Assembly (NCBI GenBank): GCA_964035795.1
Contig: OZ038322.1
Location: 13,594,038-13,658,037 of the forward strand
Direction: 5' to 3'
DNA length: 64,000 nucleotides
From: Pterobdella sp. o SKG-2022
Lineage: Eukaryota > Annelida > Clitellata > Hirudinida > Piscicolidae
Below, one piece after another: positions 14,701 to 26,300 of the stretch. The notes beneath the pieces are model-generated. The model saw only the letters and a program-made list of their open reading frames with translations, did no database searches and was not told the DNA's origin. Numbering within the stretch: the first letter of the stretch is position 1; every line of letters starts with the position of its first letter. The translations under genes and the position numbers were made by a program.

Positions 14701-17104
14701 ATGATAAAATAAAAAGGTTTAATAAGGGTTTTTATATATACAGCTGTTATCTTTTCGTGTTTACTGGAGTGAAGTTTTATTATTATTATTATTGAAACCT
14801 TGGGGTTGTTTGGTAAGTGAAAACTTTATGCATTCAGGCAACTCACGCATTTCAAAGTTTCCAAAATATCCCCAGTTTTTTTAGCCAAAACTAATGGCCT
14901 TGTCAATTAAAAAAAAGTACCTTATAATGTATTATGAAATTAAATATTTTTTGTCATATAAGAAAATTTATTCATTCTATGGAGCTATGTCTGAGTTTTC
15001 ATAGTTAGTTTTTAACCCTATATAGCTTTTAGAGTACAGTTGAGTATGGATGATACACAAATCAAACTCACCAGAAAGGCAACACGGCTCTACACACCGC
15101 ATCACTAATGGGTGACGTTGAAATGACCAAATTACTGCTAAGCAACGGCTCTGAAGTTAATGTCTTTTGTGCTTGTAACAATGTAAGTGATTTTGATGAT
15201 AAAATGATTTTTTATAATTTATTGGAGGTATGAAATTCTTTGTAAATAAACACACAATACTAAGTATCATTGACTTTGGTGTTATAACACCATTACCCGC
15301 ATACTCGTAGCTCTATTAACAATATTTTCACGTTATTATTATTAACATTTTCTCAACAGTTTCACTAATATTACTGTTATAGGCTTTTGAATGTTGTTAA
15401 CAACACACAAGCATTGAAAGATTTTCTGAGACTGAAACTTGCTTTTGCTTTCCATAAGTAGGTTATAAATGAAGTTTTAAAAACCACTATGATATCATGA
15501 TGATTGACGCAATTGGTGGGACACCATTGTTGGTTGCGTGCAAAATTGACGAAGTACTTTTCAATTTTAGTTCTTTTTATGAAATTCTCATGCATATATG
15601 TTGAAATCTTTTGAAATTGAAAATCAATTTTTTAACAAAACTTTTTGAATAATTCATAGGGTAGTTTATTGAATTCATGGTTCCCACATCTTATTCGAAT
15701 AAAAGAAAATCAATCGCCACTTTGAATCTATATTAAGCCATTAATTTTTCTTTTATTGCAAATATATATTTGATATAAAAGTCAAGCCTTTTAAAGATTT
15801 TATTCATAAACTATTTCAAAATTCATTGAAATAGTAGTAGTAGGAGTAATAGTAGTAGTAGTAGTGGTAGTAGTAGTAGTAGTGGTAGTAGTAGTAGTAG
15901 TAGTGGTAGTAGTAATAGTAGTAGTATTAGTGCTTCCGACCTTCAGTTCGGTGACATGAGGTAATTTCTTCTCCATACTTGCCTATCCGCCATAGAAAAA
16001 CGTTGAAGCTTTAATCTTTTTTAGAAACACCTCAATGTACTTACAAAAATTTTTCAACAATTTTTTAAGTGTTGAAACTTTTCACTAGTATAACTTTGAC
16101 GGATATCTTAATGTACTTATAAGCATTATTCAACAATTTTCAACGTCAATTTATGAAAAAGCTTAAGAACAATTTTAGTAAAAAATCAGCTAGAACTTTC
16201 GGGAAGTATAGCCATACTATACTACGTTTGCTAATGTATTAATGCCAGTTGATTTTGTATAATAAATATCTTAAAACTCTCTTACAAATCGACGTTGAAA
16301 ATTAGTGAAAATTGTTTTCACTAGTATATAATGACTCGATGCTCAATTGACCCTCACAGGACACCTTCACTCCACTGTACATGGCGGCTCAAGGAGGCCA
16401 TCAAGAAATCGTCACTCTCCTTCTCATCCACGGAGCAGATCCTCTCTCAAAAACTCAAGTTATTTGATTGTTATGTGGTAAAATGATGATTTCGAATGTC
16501 TTATACAAAAAAAAGTTGTGAAAAACTCGAGTTTTTGAATCGATACTATTTAAATAAATTTTAAAAAATGTATACAACAAATAGTTATAAACAAAATTAT
16601 GAAATTTTAGTTTACAATATGATAGAAAAAGTATTTGACTTGCAGAATGGGTTCACAGCGCACGACATAGCTCTACAACAGGGCCACCTCGTTATTGCAG
16701 AACTTTTGGAAGAGTACTCTAAACAGAAGAAACATTATGAACAACTTGATCCACAACACCACAATCAACAAAAAATCCACAACTGCTGGGAAGAAACCCT
16801 TAAAGAAAACTTTAACGAAATTTCAGTAAGACCAGACCAAGCTACTGACCGTAACTCCCGATTACCAAGACTATTGCATCTGCTTCCTCAACAGCGCAAC
16901 AGAATACGCTGCAGTAGAAGCTGCGACAAAATGCTGTTGAAAAACGAAATGACAAGATTCCATCTCCATCACGACTCTAACAAACTTTACAACAAAGTTG
17001 TAGTGAACAAAGCTCTAGCGAAAGTGAAAGCACCCTCAGTATCCAGCCATGACTTCATGCAAACCCCCAACAACAGTCCAATGAAAAAAAAGATCTCCGA
17101 TTAA
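11725..17104 (+). CDS. Short ankyrin-repeat protein related to canonical ankyrins, 286 aa
   Basis: Five exons, 11725-11820, 13651-13749, 15075-15182, 16360-16458 and 16646-17104, all phase 0, total 861 bases. Exons 2 to 4 each encode one ankyrin repeat: GLQALHLAAKVGKVDV, KGNTALHTASLMGDVEM and DTFTPLYMAAQGGHQEI. Exon 5 begins with NGFTAHDIALQQGH. Their order and wording match repeats 1 to 5 of the canonical spectrin-binding ankyrins (ANK1/2/3, UNC-44), where the FTPLYMAAQ and ALQQGH signatures occur in the same places. After repeat 5 the protein turns into a basic, Gln/His-rich tail of about 125 residues ending KKKISD and stops. The other ankyrin repeats, ZU5 and death domains are absent. The first ATG opens the helix-like start of repeat 1. 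Likely a truncated ankyrin paralogue acting as an adaptor; partner unknown. Weak points are the exon 2 acceptor (CAACAG) and exon 4 donor (GTTATT). Confidence 0.82.
13753..13820. repeat. 34-base imperfect tandem duplication in ankyrin intron 2
   Basis: Copies at 13753-13786 and 13787-13820 both begin AGTTATTACA and share GTCTGAAT. The first copy overlaps the exon 2 donor (GTGAGT at 13750), so it looks like a local slippage duplication of the intron start. Confidence 0.8.
15832..15931. repeat. (TAG)n trinucleotide microsatellite
   Basis: About 100 bases of TAG/AGT repeats with scattered TGG, AAT and ATT variants, in ankyrin intron 3. The tract is followed directly by the less AT-rich ATTAGTGCTTCCGACC. 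Trinucleotide tails of this kind can mark the end of a CR1/L2-type LINE or SINE, but no element body was recognised. Confidence 0.9.
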
Positions 17105-18974
17105 AAACATTTGATTTATTTATGCTGCACTTGTAACCCTTATAGGAAATTGGTTTCGACCTAATATTATTGTAGCATTTATCAATTTAAACGCAATCCA
17201 ATTCTAGTTTAGAATTTTCTCCTTCATATTTTTCCATTATTCCAAAAAAACTTTCATTCTTTTGATTACTTTGGTTTTTCTCAATTTTTTTCGTCAGATT
17301 CAAAATATTTTTTATGAAAAAGTTTCACATTCAGAATTTCAATGTTTTCATTCGAAGATAATCAAAAAGGATTTCATTATCTTTTTCTATATTTCATGAC
17401 TATGTAACCAAAAATGAAGACAATACCTTTCAAATGTATTTTAATATTGATACTTGAAGTCATTCTCAATGATGAAATTCAGTTTTGGAAAAACATTCAG
17501 TTTTGGAAAAACATTTAGTTTTGTTCAACTGAACTTCATAGATTATTTGTTTTGTTTAGATTAGTCTCGCTTAATTTCATTGCTTTTTAGCTTTCGTTAT
17601 GAGCCACTTAACTAATTGGACTCAGTAAAAATTCAAAAAAACTCTCCATTTGTTGTTTTTCTTAAAAAAAATTAAGAAGTTAAAATTATTCACTACTCAG
17701 GTAGTAAATTCATCGATTTCCAGGAAAAGTCCAGGAAATTTATCATTAAAGCAAAACTCCTAACTATGTGAAGTGTTTGACAATTCCAATCAGTTTCATG
17801 AAAAGTTATTTTGGGAAAATTATTTGAAAACTGATCATCAAAACTATTGAAGATTTTGAGATGTATACACTAGAGTTGGTATTGATTACCATTATCGTAA
17901 TCGTAGGATTTATTGTATTAGTCGAAAATCTGTATAACTTCTCTGAAAGTAAAGTTATGAACAGCATAAATGTTTTAATTAAATTTGATTAAGAATAATA
18001 GAAATAACAAACACAGTGAAAAACTTGAAAAAATCTAAAGCATTATTCCCATGTAGAAGTTTTGTAATAACAGTGATATAGACGGTCTAGAAAGACTGCT
18101 GAAAACTCACACTTCTTATTAAGTTCAGTATTTTTTGGATTTTACAATATTTTATAAATGTTAGTTCAATTTAATGATTGTTGTTCAATTTTATAAACAT
18201 ATAAGTGAAACAAGGAATGGTAACTGTTTCAGCACTGAAAACCTAACCTTCAGTATGCTTCATGGAATTTTACTACTCAAAATATTTCATGATTATCACA
18301 TAGAAAATTTAAGCTGGTATCTATTTTGAAATCTTCTTTTTAAATGTTCACTCATATCCGAATACTGAGTAAGCTTTTAGAATAACCTATGTTTAATTTT
18401 TATTTTCATTTGAAGGCAATCTTTATAGTAATTGTCAACATTCCTCAAAAATAGTTGAAGGTAGCCAACTTTAGTTCATATGTCTAAACACCTCCACCAT
18501 CGCAGTTGAAGATTTCAACTCAACGTTCAAGTTAATTATTATATAGATCTTTAGCGTTTACGAAGATGAATTCCAAGAATTAAACATAGTGTTTCGATAA
18601 TCATTTGATGTTAATTTGTCGGCTAATTACGCGATGTCGACTATTAATCTAAACAAGGATGTTAACTAAGCATTCAATTAATATTTAAGGGTATTTAAAA
18701 CTCTTTCTTAGCTTAAATTTTCTTTGATAAATGAAAAAATAATAAAACTCTGAGATGAAATGATTCATATAATTTTGAATTTAAAATCTACAGCTGACAT
18801 TAAACAGATGGCTATGCAAGTACTATTGGCTTATTATCATTAGACGTAAGAAACACGTGAAACTACACTGTTACATAATACTTCGAAGAATTCTACTAAA
18901 AACTGGTATTTATATATTGGAACATTGGACAAAAAAATCTTTTAAAAGATAAAACTCATTTGAAACGGATTGGA
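17105..18974. other. Ankyrin/profilin-like intergenic region with an 18-base minisatellite
   Basis: No coding exon was recognised. At 17477-17520 an 18-base unit (ATTCAGTTTTGGAAAAAC) is repeated about 2.4 times in tandem. The rest holds the presumed ankyrin 3' UTR and the promoter-side DNA of the profilin-like gene, with no TATA box that can be trusted in such AT-rich sequence. Confidence 0.5.
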
Positions 18975-20385
18975 ATGGGTTCTTACTGCGCCAAGTGCTG
19001 CCGAGTAAGTCTAGTTGTTGAGGATAACTACTTCAAGTTCTAGTTTAACTTTTGAATTTTTTTTGTTTTTGTAAGGCAAATATTAACTCTAAATAATTGG
19101 ATTATTTCACCTTAAGCGATGTGATGCCACTATCAATTCCAACTTTTAAAATTTTCCAGCACTAAAATTTGAAGTCGCGACACTAAACGGCCATTTTAAA
19201 AAATATTCTCGATACATTTCACTATAATACATGCTTCATAGTACTTCAAATGTGATATAGTGTAGAGCAAAGATGGGAACTTGAGAATAACAGTGATAAA
19301 AACCTATAGGAGGCTGGTTTTGAAGAGATTTTTGAAGATGGAGATGAGGATCCTTACGCTAGAGACATGATCATCTTGAGAAACATGATGTCTCGACTCA
19401 ACTCCATAACATTGGCAGTCACAGTGAGCTTTCCTGATGGCAAGGTTCGAACAGCAATTCCTGAGCACATTTCACCAACAAGTACATGTGGGTACCATGG
19501 TTTACATCGTTATAGCATTCAATTGGATTAACTCTAATGAAAAAAAAAAAGGTATTTTTCTTCACTTTAGAGTAACTTTTCAGAAACATCTTATGTATAT
19601 TTTTTATGGCAATTAAACTTTAAAAACGTCAATTGAGAATTTATACATTTATTTAAAAAAAAGCTATAATTTTCGACAAGTATAGCCTTCAAAACGTTAG
19701 CATTCAAAGTGTAAAGTTTTTTATGAAAAGCTTCAAAAAATTTTTTTTAAAATTTTTGTACAATTTTTCAAGACATTATGCCTCATTCTTATAGCACTTC
19801 AGTTCACAAGTCTTTGAAATGATACACTCAGGTTTAAAAGATTTGATGAACGCTTTCAAAGGCAAGACCAAAGGCTTAGAATCGAGGTTTATCAGCTTGG
19901 ACGGAGGAATACCCGGGTACTGAAACTTTCTAGTTTTTAATTTTTTCCATCCTTTTAATTGTAACTCTTTGATTACACCTCATTTCCATGTTTCTAGAAA
20001 GCCTGGTAATCAACCAATACGATACATTCCAGGAAAAATGGCTGAAGATAGGGTACAATTTTTTTAGAAAACTAATCATTTTTATTTTTTTTAAAAAGTA
20101 TGATAAATGTTAAGAAATAAAATAAAATAAGGTTTCTCAAAAAAAATTAAATTTCCTAGTATATTATATCCAAAACGTGAACTCAGAGTTTAGAAACATA
20201 CAACATAATGTCATATTAACGCCCAGATTCTGTATTGTGTAGGAACGGATAATACAGCTGGTGATGGGTGTGTTATTTTTAAAACAGTCAGGTGCCTCTT
20301 AATTGTTGGTTATTACGGCAACAGAGATGAAAGTGTTAGAGTGATTGAGGAAACAGGCAGATACATGATAGAAAATGACTTATAA
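18975..20385 (+). CDS. Profilin-like protein with N-terminal extension and acylation-type start, 168 aa
   Basis: Exons 18975-19004, 19310-19487, 19832-19916, 19998-20052 and 20227-20385 keep phase throughout and sum to 507 bases. The C-terminal half reads as a profilin: EDRILY, then GDGCVIFKTVRCLLIVGYYG, then a terminal helix VIEETGRYMIENDL, matching the D-R-x-I-Y, KTKxxLLIGxY and VVExLxDYLIE pattern of the family. A weak N-terminal half (VTVSFPDGKV, ISPTS, LMNAFK) is in the right place. Profilins bind actin monomers and poly-proline in the cytosol and are usually about 125-140 residues. This one adds roughly 40 residues at the N-terminus. The first exon encodes only MGSYCAKCCR, a Gly-2 start with Cys 5, 8 and 9 that suggests N-myristoylation and palmitoylation. 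The N-terminal Trp used for poly-proline binding is not seen. Family call is by motif only. Confidence 0.68.
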
Positions 20386-20573
20386 AAGTATTTTTTTTTT
20401 GATTTAATTTTTTATTTGTCTGATATTATATATATAATTTCATCAAATATTTATTGAAATTTCGTTTAAAAACCAACATGAAATACTTTTGTAAATAGTT
20501 TTTCCCAATTTTGTCATTTCAAGTGGTTTAGAAATTGTTAATTGTAAAAACATCTTTTTCATTCTTATTATTC

Positions 20574-20579
20574 AATAAA
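20574..20579 (+). promoter_or_regulatory. Candidate polyadenylation signal of the profilin-like gene
   Basis: AATAAA lies about 190 bases after the stop codon in the sense direction. It is a plausible end-of-transcript signal, but chance matches are common in such AT-rich DNA. Confidence 0.45.
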
Positions 20580-20764
20580 CATTTCAAGCATGCAGTTCTA
20601 GAATTATTTTTTGAACAATTTGTTCAAACACGTTACTATTATTATTTTAAATCCATCAGTCTTATAAATTTTTTCGAAAATTCAAAGATTAAAAACTAAA
20701 ATTTTTTTATATTTAAATTAAAAAATTTTTAGAGTTTATTTAATTCCACGAAGCATTTTGTAAG

Positions 20765-20988
20765 ATGAATCTGTTATCAAGCGGAGGTAAAAATATTAAA
20801 ACGTTTTCTCACCTATGATACTTTTTAAAAAATCTTACTCAAACACAAAAGTCATTTATTTTTATGCCCGTTTTTTTTGTACACAAGAAGTAGACATCTG
20901 TGAAACCTACCTACGCAGCCTTGAAACCCCACTTAGAGCGACTGATGGTCGACTTACACACATACATAAAAACTCTTCAGTTTTTTAA
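20765..20988 (+). CDS. Possible 40-residue two-exon gene of unknown function
   Basis: A 22-base exon starting MNLLSSG (20765-20786) with donor GGAG-GTAAAA joins in phase 1 to 20888-20988, behind the acceptor TACACAAG. The second exon is less AT-rich than its surroundings and reads EVDICETYLRSLETPLRATD, then GRLTHIHKNSSVF and stop. Total 123 bases. The codon quality of exon 2 argues that it is coding. The tiny first exon could be chance, and exon 2 might belong to a longer gene. No family recognised. Confidence 0.3.
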
Positions 20989-21020
20989 ACAATATAATTC
21001 AAACACTTTCATTATCTAAA

Positions 21021-21087
21021 TTATGCGAAGCTTTTCGTAACTTGAACTTACATTATCAAAGTTCAACTTACGAAAAACTTCGTAATA
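21021..21087. repeat. Palindromic hairpin element, copy 1
   Basis: Arms of about 25 bases around an 8-base centre (ACATTATC). The left arm carries GAAGCTTTTCGTAACTTGAA and the right arm is its near-exact reverse complement with a few mismatches. The core AAGCTTTTCGTAA and the ACATTAT centre recur in the hairpin at 47929-47988. Confidence 0.8.
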
Positions 21088-21860
21088 TTATTTGATTAGC
21101 AAGTGTTCGATTTAAACCGTTTTAACAATATGTTAATTTAGATATTCATAATATTCGATTTTTTATTTTTTTATCTTCAATTTAAAATACTTTGCAACAT
21201 CGAGTAATACCTGAAGCTATGAAAAACTTCTAGTTGGCAGATGAAACGTATCTAAATAGAAAAGTTAATTTGAACAGAAGTTTAAGTCAAAACCACTTTT
21301 TGGGAAAATAGACTGATAGAAAAATGATGAAATAAAACTTGAAAAATAAATAAGCAATGAAAGAACAATTTTTCAGTTTGAAACAGTGAAAATATTTGGA
21401 AAAATTTTTTACAACTTGATTTAAAGATTAAGTGCAGCTTTTAGTTTCCATAGCTATTAAATTTTTTGAATCGATAAAAAATTAATTAAACGTTTTGAAT
21501 AGTACAAATCAAATCGTTTAATCGAACTTAAATTACAAGTGCTGGGAATGGCTTTAACGCAGTTATTTTTTAAATGTAAAAACAGTTAGTAAAAAAATGT
21601 TATGCTTTAATTTTTGCATTACCTATTTTGGTGTTATCACTCAGTAATATCATATTGAATTGAAGTTTCTATTGAAAAAAAATATATAAAAAATACACAA
21701 AGATAGGAGCCCAAGAGCTCATCACATGAAAATCAACCTAATAATTTTGTGATAAAATCCAGTTAAAAAATGATTCGATTTTGAAAGTTACACGTATAAA
21801 CAACAATTTATAAAACTCTAAAAATGCTAGGCTATATTACACAACCATACATGATAAAGT

Positions 21861-23349
21861 CTATGCTGGTATTGAATAATCTTCAGCTTTTCCGTTCTCT
21901 ATGTATACGTCTCCTCTTTCTGAAAGCCCTTCCAATTGCTCATGACGGATGCTATCAGAAGCATTATAATGGGAATTCTGTAAAAGAAAGATAAATTGAA
22001 TTATTACAATGGAAAGTGATTAAAAGTTACTTGTTGTCAAGATTCGAATGGACAACCAGTTCTTACCAGACTTGAACAATGTAAAAGGCTTGACTCCATT
22101 TATGTTTTAGTTTAGCTATGAAAATATTTCGTTTTTACTCTTATTTTTACTTAATAATAATACAAAGTAAATAAATTATCTCTTTGTGAATCGATTTATT
22201 TTATTTATGATTGCATTTTTGGAGAACGCCAGCCACATGGCAAACATTCTGGCCAACAATGCCTAACTTCATAAGCCTTATCACCAATTAAAACTTTTTG
22301 AGCGTTGCGAAGCTGTTAAACACTCAAAAAATCTTATGATCTGTCATTGGATTAAATAACAATTACATAATGAAATAGCTACTACTTAAGTGTGCTAAAT
22401 AGTTGCTACCAGAACCACTGACAAGTCTTATTTAAAAATTGCAACCAAACAAGGCTATAATTCAACCATCCAAAAATTGTTGTAATTCTTATCGTTAGCT
22501 TCTAATCACCATTGCTCGAATAATTGAGAAACAAAATATTTGTTTTTAGTATTTTTAACATGGTTTAAAGTATTCTGTACAATTATACAGCTCGCTTTTA
22601 ACAGTAAATGAACTTTGTGAGAGGCGCTTAGTGTTCAAAAAGAGTAAATCAATTATTGGATAACCTCAAACGATAAAACAAAAATTTTTTTATAAATGAA
22701 AATGAGTAAGCATAAAAAACTCGGTTTATCAACTGAAACTCCAATGCTTACAGTCTTGAAACATAATTCAAAACAACTTTCCTATAAACTTGCTAAACAT
22801 CAATATTTATATAGACTTGTTAAACATTATTTCTCTTCAAAAGTTCATAATAAAATATTTACTTTTTGGCTGTTTTTACCGTTCACTCCATTCATTTCTT
22901 TACGCTGTTTTTTTCTCCGACAACAACAGCATAAGAACACAGTCAGAAACACAATGAATAAAACAAAGAAAAAAACGGGCAATCCTATAGCCAATCCTAG
23001 TTTGCATTGATGACCACAAGGAGGTACAAACACTTCAGCTGAAATAAATTTAAAACATTAATTTGGGATTCATAATTATATTTGCATAAAAGCCATTAAC
23101 ATTAACCAAGTTCTTTACAAACTTTTGAGCGCTTCTAAACAAATTTTTTTTTTAAATTGCGCGCTATAAGAACCTTGATGATAATAATTAACGTACGGCG
23201 ACAATGGCTGAAATCATAAGACCCTGCTCTAGAAACACCATTGTCAGGACAAGGTAGGCAACTACTGGCTCCTTCGCTAGGGTTGTAAGTGTTTTCGGGG
23301 CATTGAAGACATTTTTGATCTTGGCTGTAAGATCCAATACTACAAACAC
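21861..23349 (-). other. Receptor region: GCC2/GCC3 module, transmembrane helix and cytoplasmic tail (exons 29-31)
   Basis: Exon 29 reads CSIGSYSQDQKCLQCPENTY then CLPCPDNG and FSHC, the cysteine spacing of GCC2/GCC3 (ephrin-receptor-like) modules. Exon 30 has the hydrophobic helix GLPVFFFVLFIVFLTVFLC ending in four cysteines (likely palmitoylated) and the stop-transfer RRKKQRK. Exon 31 gives a 38-residue acidic end with SERGDVYIENGKAEDYSIPA. No NPxY endocytosis motif is present, which is unusual for an LRP-type receptor. Confidence 0.8.
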
Positions 23350-26300
23350 CTAATTGTATAGATGAATTATTGATGAAATGGAATAGATCCTTCGTTAAAA
23401 AATTTTTCCACTTACGGCATGTGTCATTCTCGGGTATTTCTCCATCGTAGCACTCATATTCGAAAAATTTTGGATCGAAGTCATGATCGAAAACATTAGT
23501 TATGCCATCTTCCTTGTGGTGCACCACCACTAAAATGAACTGTCTCTTCACGTTCGATTCAACTGATTCCAGTCTGCTAGTTAAATCTTTTTCAGTAATA
23601 CTTCTTTGAAGTTCTCTTTGGAATAATTGAATTTTAAAAATTATTAAAAATTTTATACATTTATTGAAAAGGTTGCGTAGTTTCAAAAATCAATGATACA
23701 TTTTGCGATTTCTATAAAAAGCGCGTTATATAAATCTTAAAAAATATATTTACTGTGTTTCAGTTCCTATTCTGATCTCATAGCTCAATTCCCCATGGGA
23801 TCTTTTGCGTCTTTTTGTACCTCTATCACAACTGTGTGTAGAAACTTTTAACTTATAATTGCTTAGAAACGGGAATTGTTCTTGAATCCTGAGCAGAAGA
23901 TGTTTTCTAGTGTAGTCGAGGTGGATGTTTTGACTACAAAAATCGAAAAGTTTTAGTGGCAAAACTCCACTTAAGGTTTTGTATTTCCTCTCTGGTTTAT
24001 TTGGAGTTCAATTAGATAGATATTTTTTCTATAAGAGATATCAATTGAAATTGATCAGTCATTGGATTTGAATTATCCATTGATTTTCATTCGTTATAAA
24101 ACATTTATATAAAAAAGAATTTGAAAAGTTTTATACAAAAAAACATTTAATAATCTACATATTTCTTTTATAAGCTTTACACAAGTTGTAGTTATAAAAC
24201 TATAAGATAGATTATCTATCGATTAAAATATTGAATGAATTATAAAATTTTCACTTTTACAGGCTTGAGTACGAATGTTTTTCGGAAAAGCTGGTGTAAA
24301 AACACCATCTTTACACTTATAACTTGAAGGAAATTCAGTATTTACATCATAATCTGCATAACAGATTAATGTAAAATTATTCTCTGAGGGGTGAAAATAA
24401 CCGTTAAAGATAATAGGTATAAGACAAAATTTCTTGTTGTTTTGAGAAATAGCTTTCAGGTTATTTGATCGTTTTTCTGGACTTTCATCATCATCATCTT
24501 TCAAATAATTGTTCGGTTTAATAGAAACACTGTAATTTATGGAAGTTTCACAAAATCAAACATACCGTATGAAACGTTAAGAATTTTGACATCAAAGTGG
24601 CAGTACGAAGTTAAATCCGAATAGTCTGTTACTTCATAGTAAACTCTCGTAACACCCAGTTCAAATGTTGAACCATACGCAGGACTTGAAGCTATTCTTT
24701 TAATGCCCACATTATCATAAGCCTTAAAAATTAATAAGATAAAGTAGAAATAAATTCTATTTAAAAAATCCCTTTAAAACGCTCTAAAGCCTTGATATGA
24801 TGGTTGGAAAAATTGACTTTAAGACTGATTTAATCAGAATAATTTTTAAAAAATGAAAAAAATAGGTTTTAATTTTACAGTTACATGTAAATTATATATT
24901 TATATGATTTTCTTGACGTTACAGCACTTAAGTATAAGTAAAACAAATCGTGATAATGCAAAAAATTGCTTTAATATGAAAAAGGTGAAAAAAAGCCAAA
25001 TAAATAATTTACTTGAACGGGCATCCATTCAACCTTTTCAACTTCAGTGCCATACGTGTACACAGTCAAATCTCTGGGACATCTTATCACAGGTTTTGTG
25101 ACGTCTGTCAATTAAGTGTATTAAGACTTTAAAGCGGTATATTGAGAATTGAAACTGTTTAGTAGTTTCATAGGATTAAAAACTAGATTCTGGGTCTGAA
25201 ATTTTGATTTTTTTTTATATATGTTTAATTCATATAACTAAAACTCAAAATTTAAAAATTTTAAATCAAAAAATTTCAAATTGTACATTAAAACCTATAA
25301 GTTGGACTTTGTGAGAACAAGAAGCAGTTTTAATAAATTCAAAGTCAGAACTATTGATAGAGCCTTGGAATGTAACAGAAAATAGTTGTTCAGAAGAAGG
25401 CAAATCTTTGTTCCATTTAATAATGCTGTCAACGGGTGATCTAGTAACTTTCAATGCTTTAGTCCCCCCTGTACAGTCTTTAAGGATTGGCTTGTAGTCA
25501 TCTATGATGTAATCCAAAAAAGGTGTCAGTTGTATCGGTCTCTAAGTGTTTAATTTGAAATTATCAAAAAAATAAATATTGACTAATAATGAGAAATTAA
25601 GAGCTACTAAACTACTAATAGTGAAAATATTTACAAACATATAGTGTGATTTTGGAGCTTGTATTATTAGTATAAACAAAAACGCTCTTTCATGAAAAAT
25701 TGTCCATAAAACTTTAAAACTTTTTGTAAAACAAAATTAACTTTTCAAATATATTTCACATTAAAAGCAAAACAAGAATTAAATTTACATAGGTTGTTTT
25801 TTTACTAATGATCCAGCAGATTTTAACTCACATAAGTACTTGGACAGGAATGAAAACGTAAAGATTTGCACAGACATTTTTTACAACACTCTCCAGGTTT
25901 CATTTCTATCAATTCAGCTTCAAATATTCATGTAAAAAACATTGATTTTATTACGCAGAAAATATTTTTTAAAAATAGTTAGAAAAAATTTTTTAAAATA
26001 ATTCTGAAAGTATATATAAATAAAAAATTATATCTTCAATGAAACTTTTTCAAATTTTTCACACATCAAAATTACTGCCGCGGTATTTCAGTACTAAAAC
26101 AGTAACAAATTACCTAGTTAAATCTTGTTCAATATCACAAGTTTATCATATCTCAAATAAAAACTAATTAAATACCTGGGCAATCAAGATTCGGACATTT
26201 TTTATAAGTACATATGAAGTTTTCAAATTCCGGCATTGAGCTAGCAATTTCTTCGCCAACACACTGACACTCCAAACAAGGAGAGCGTTTTATAATGGAA

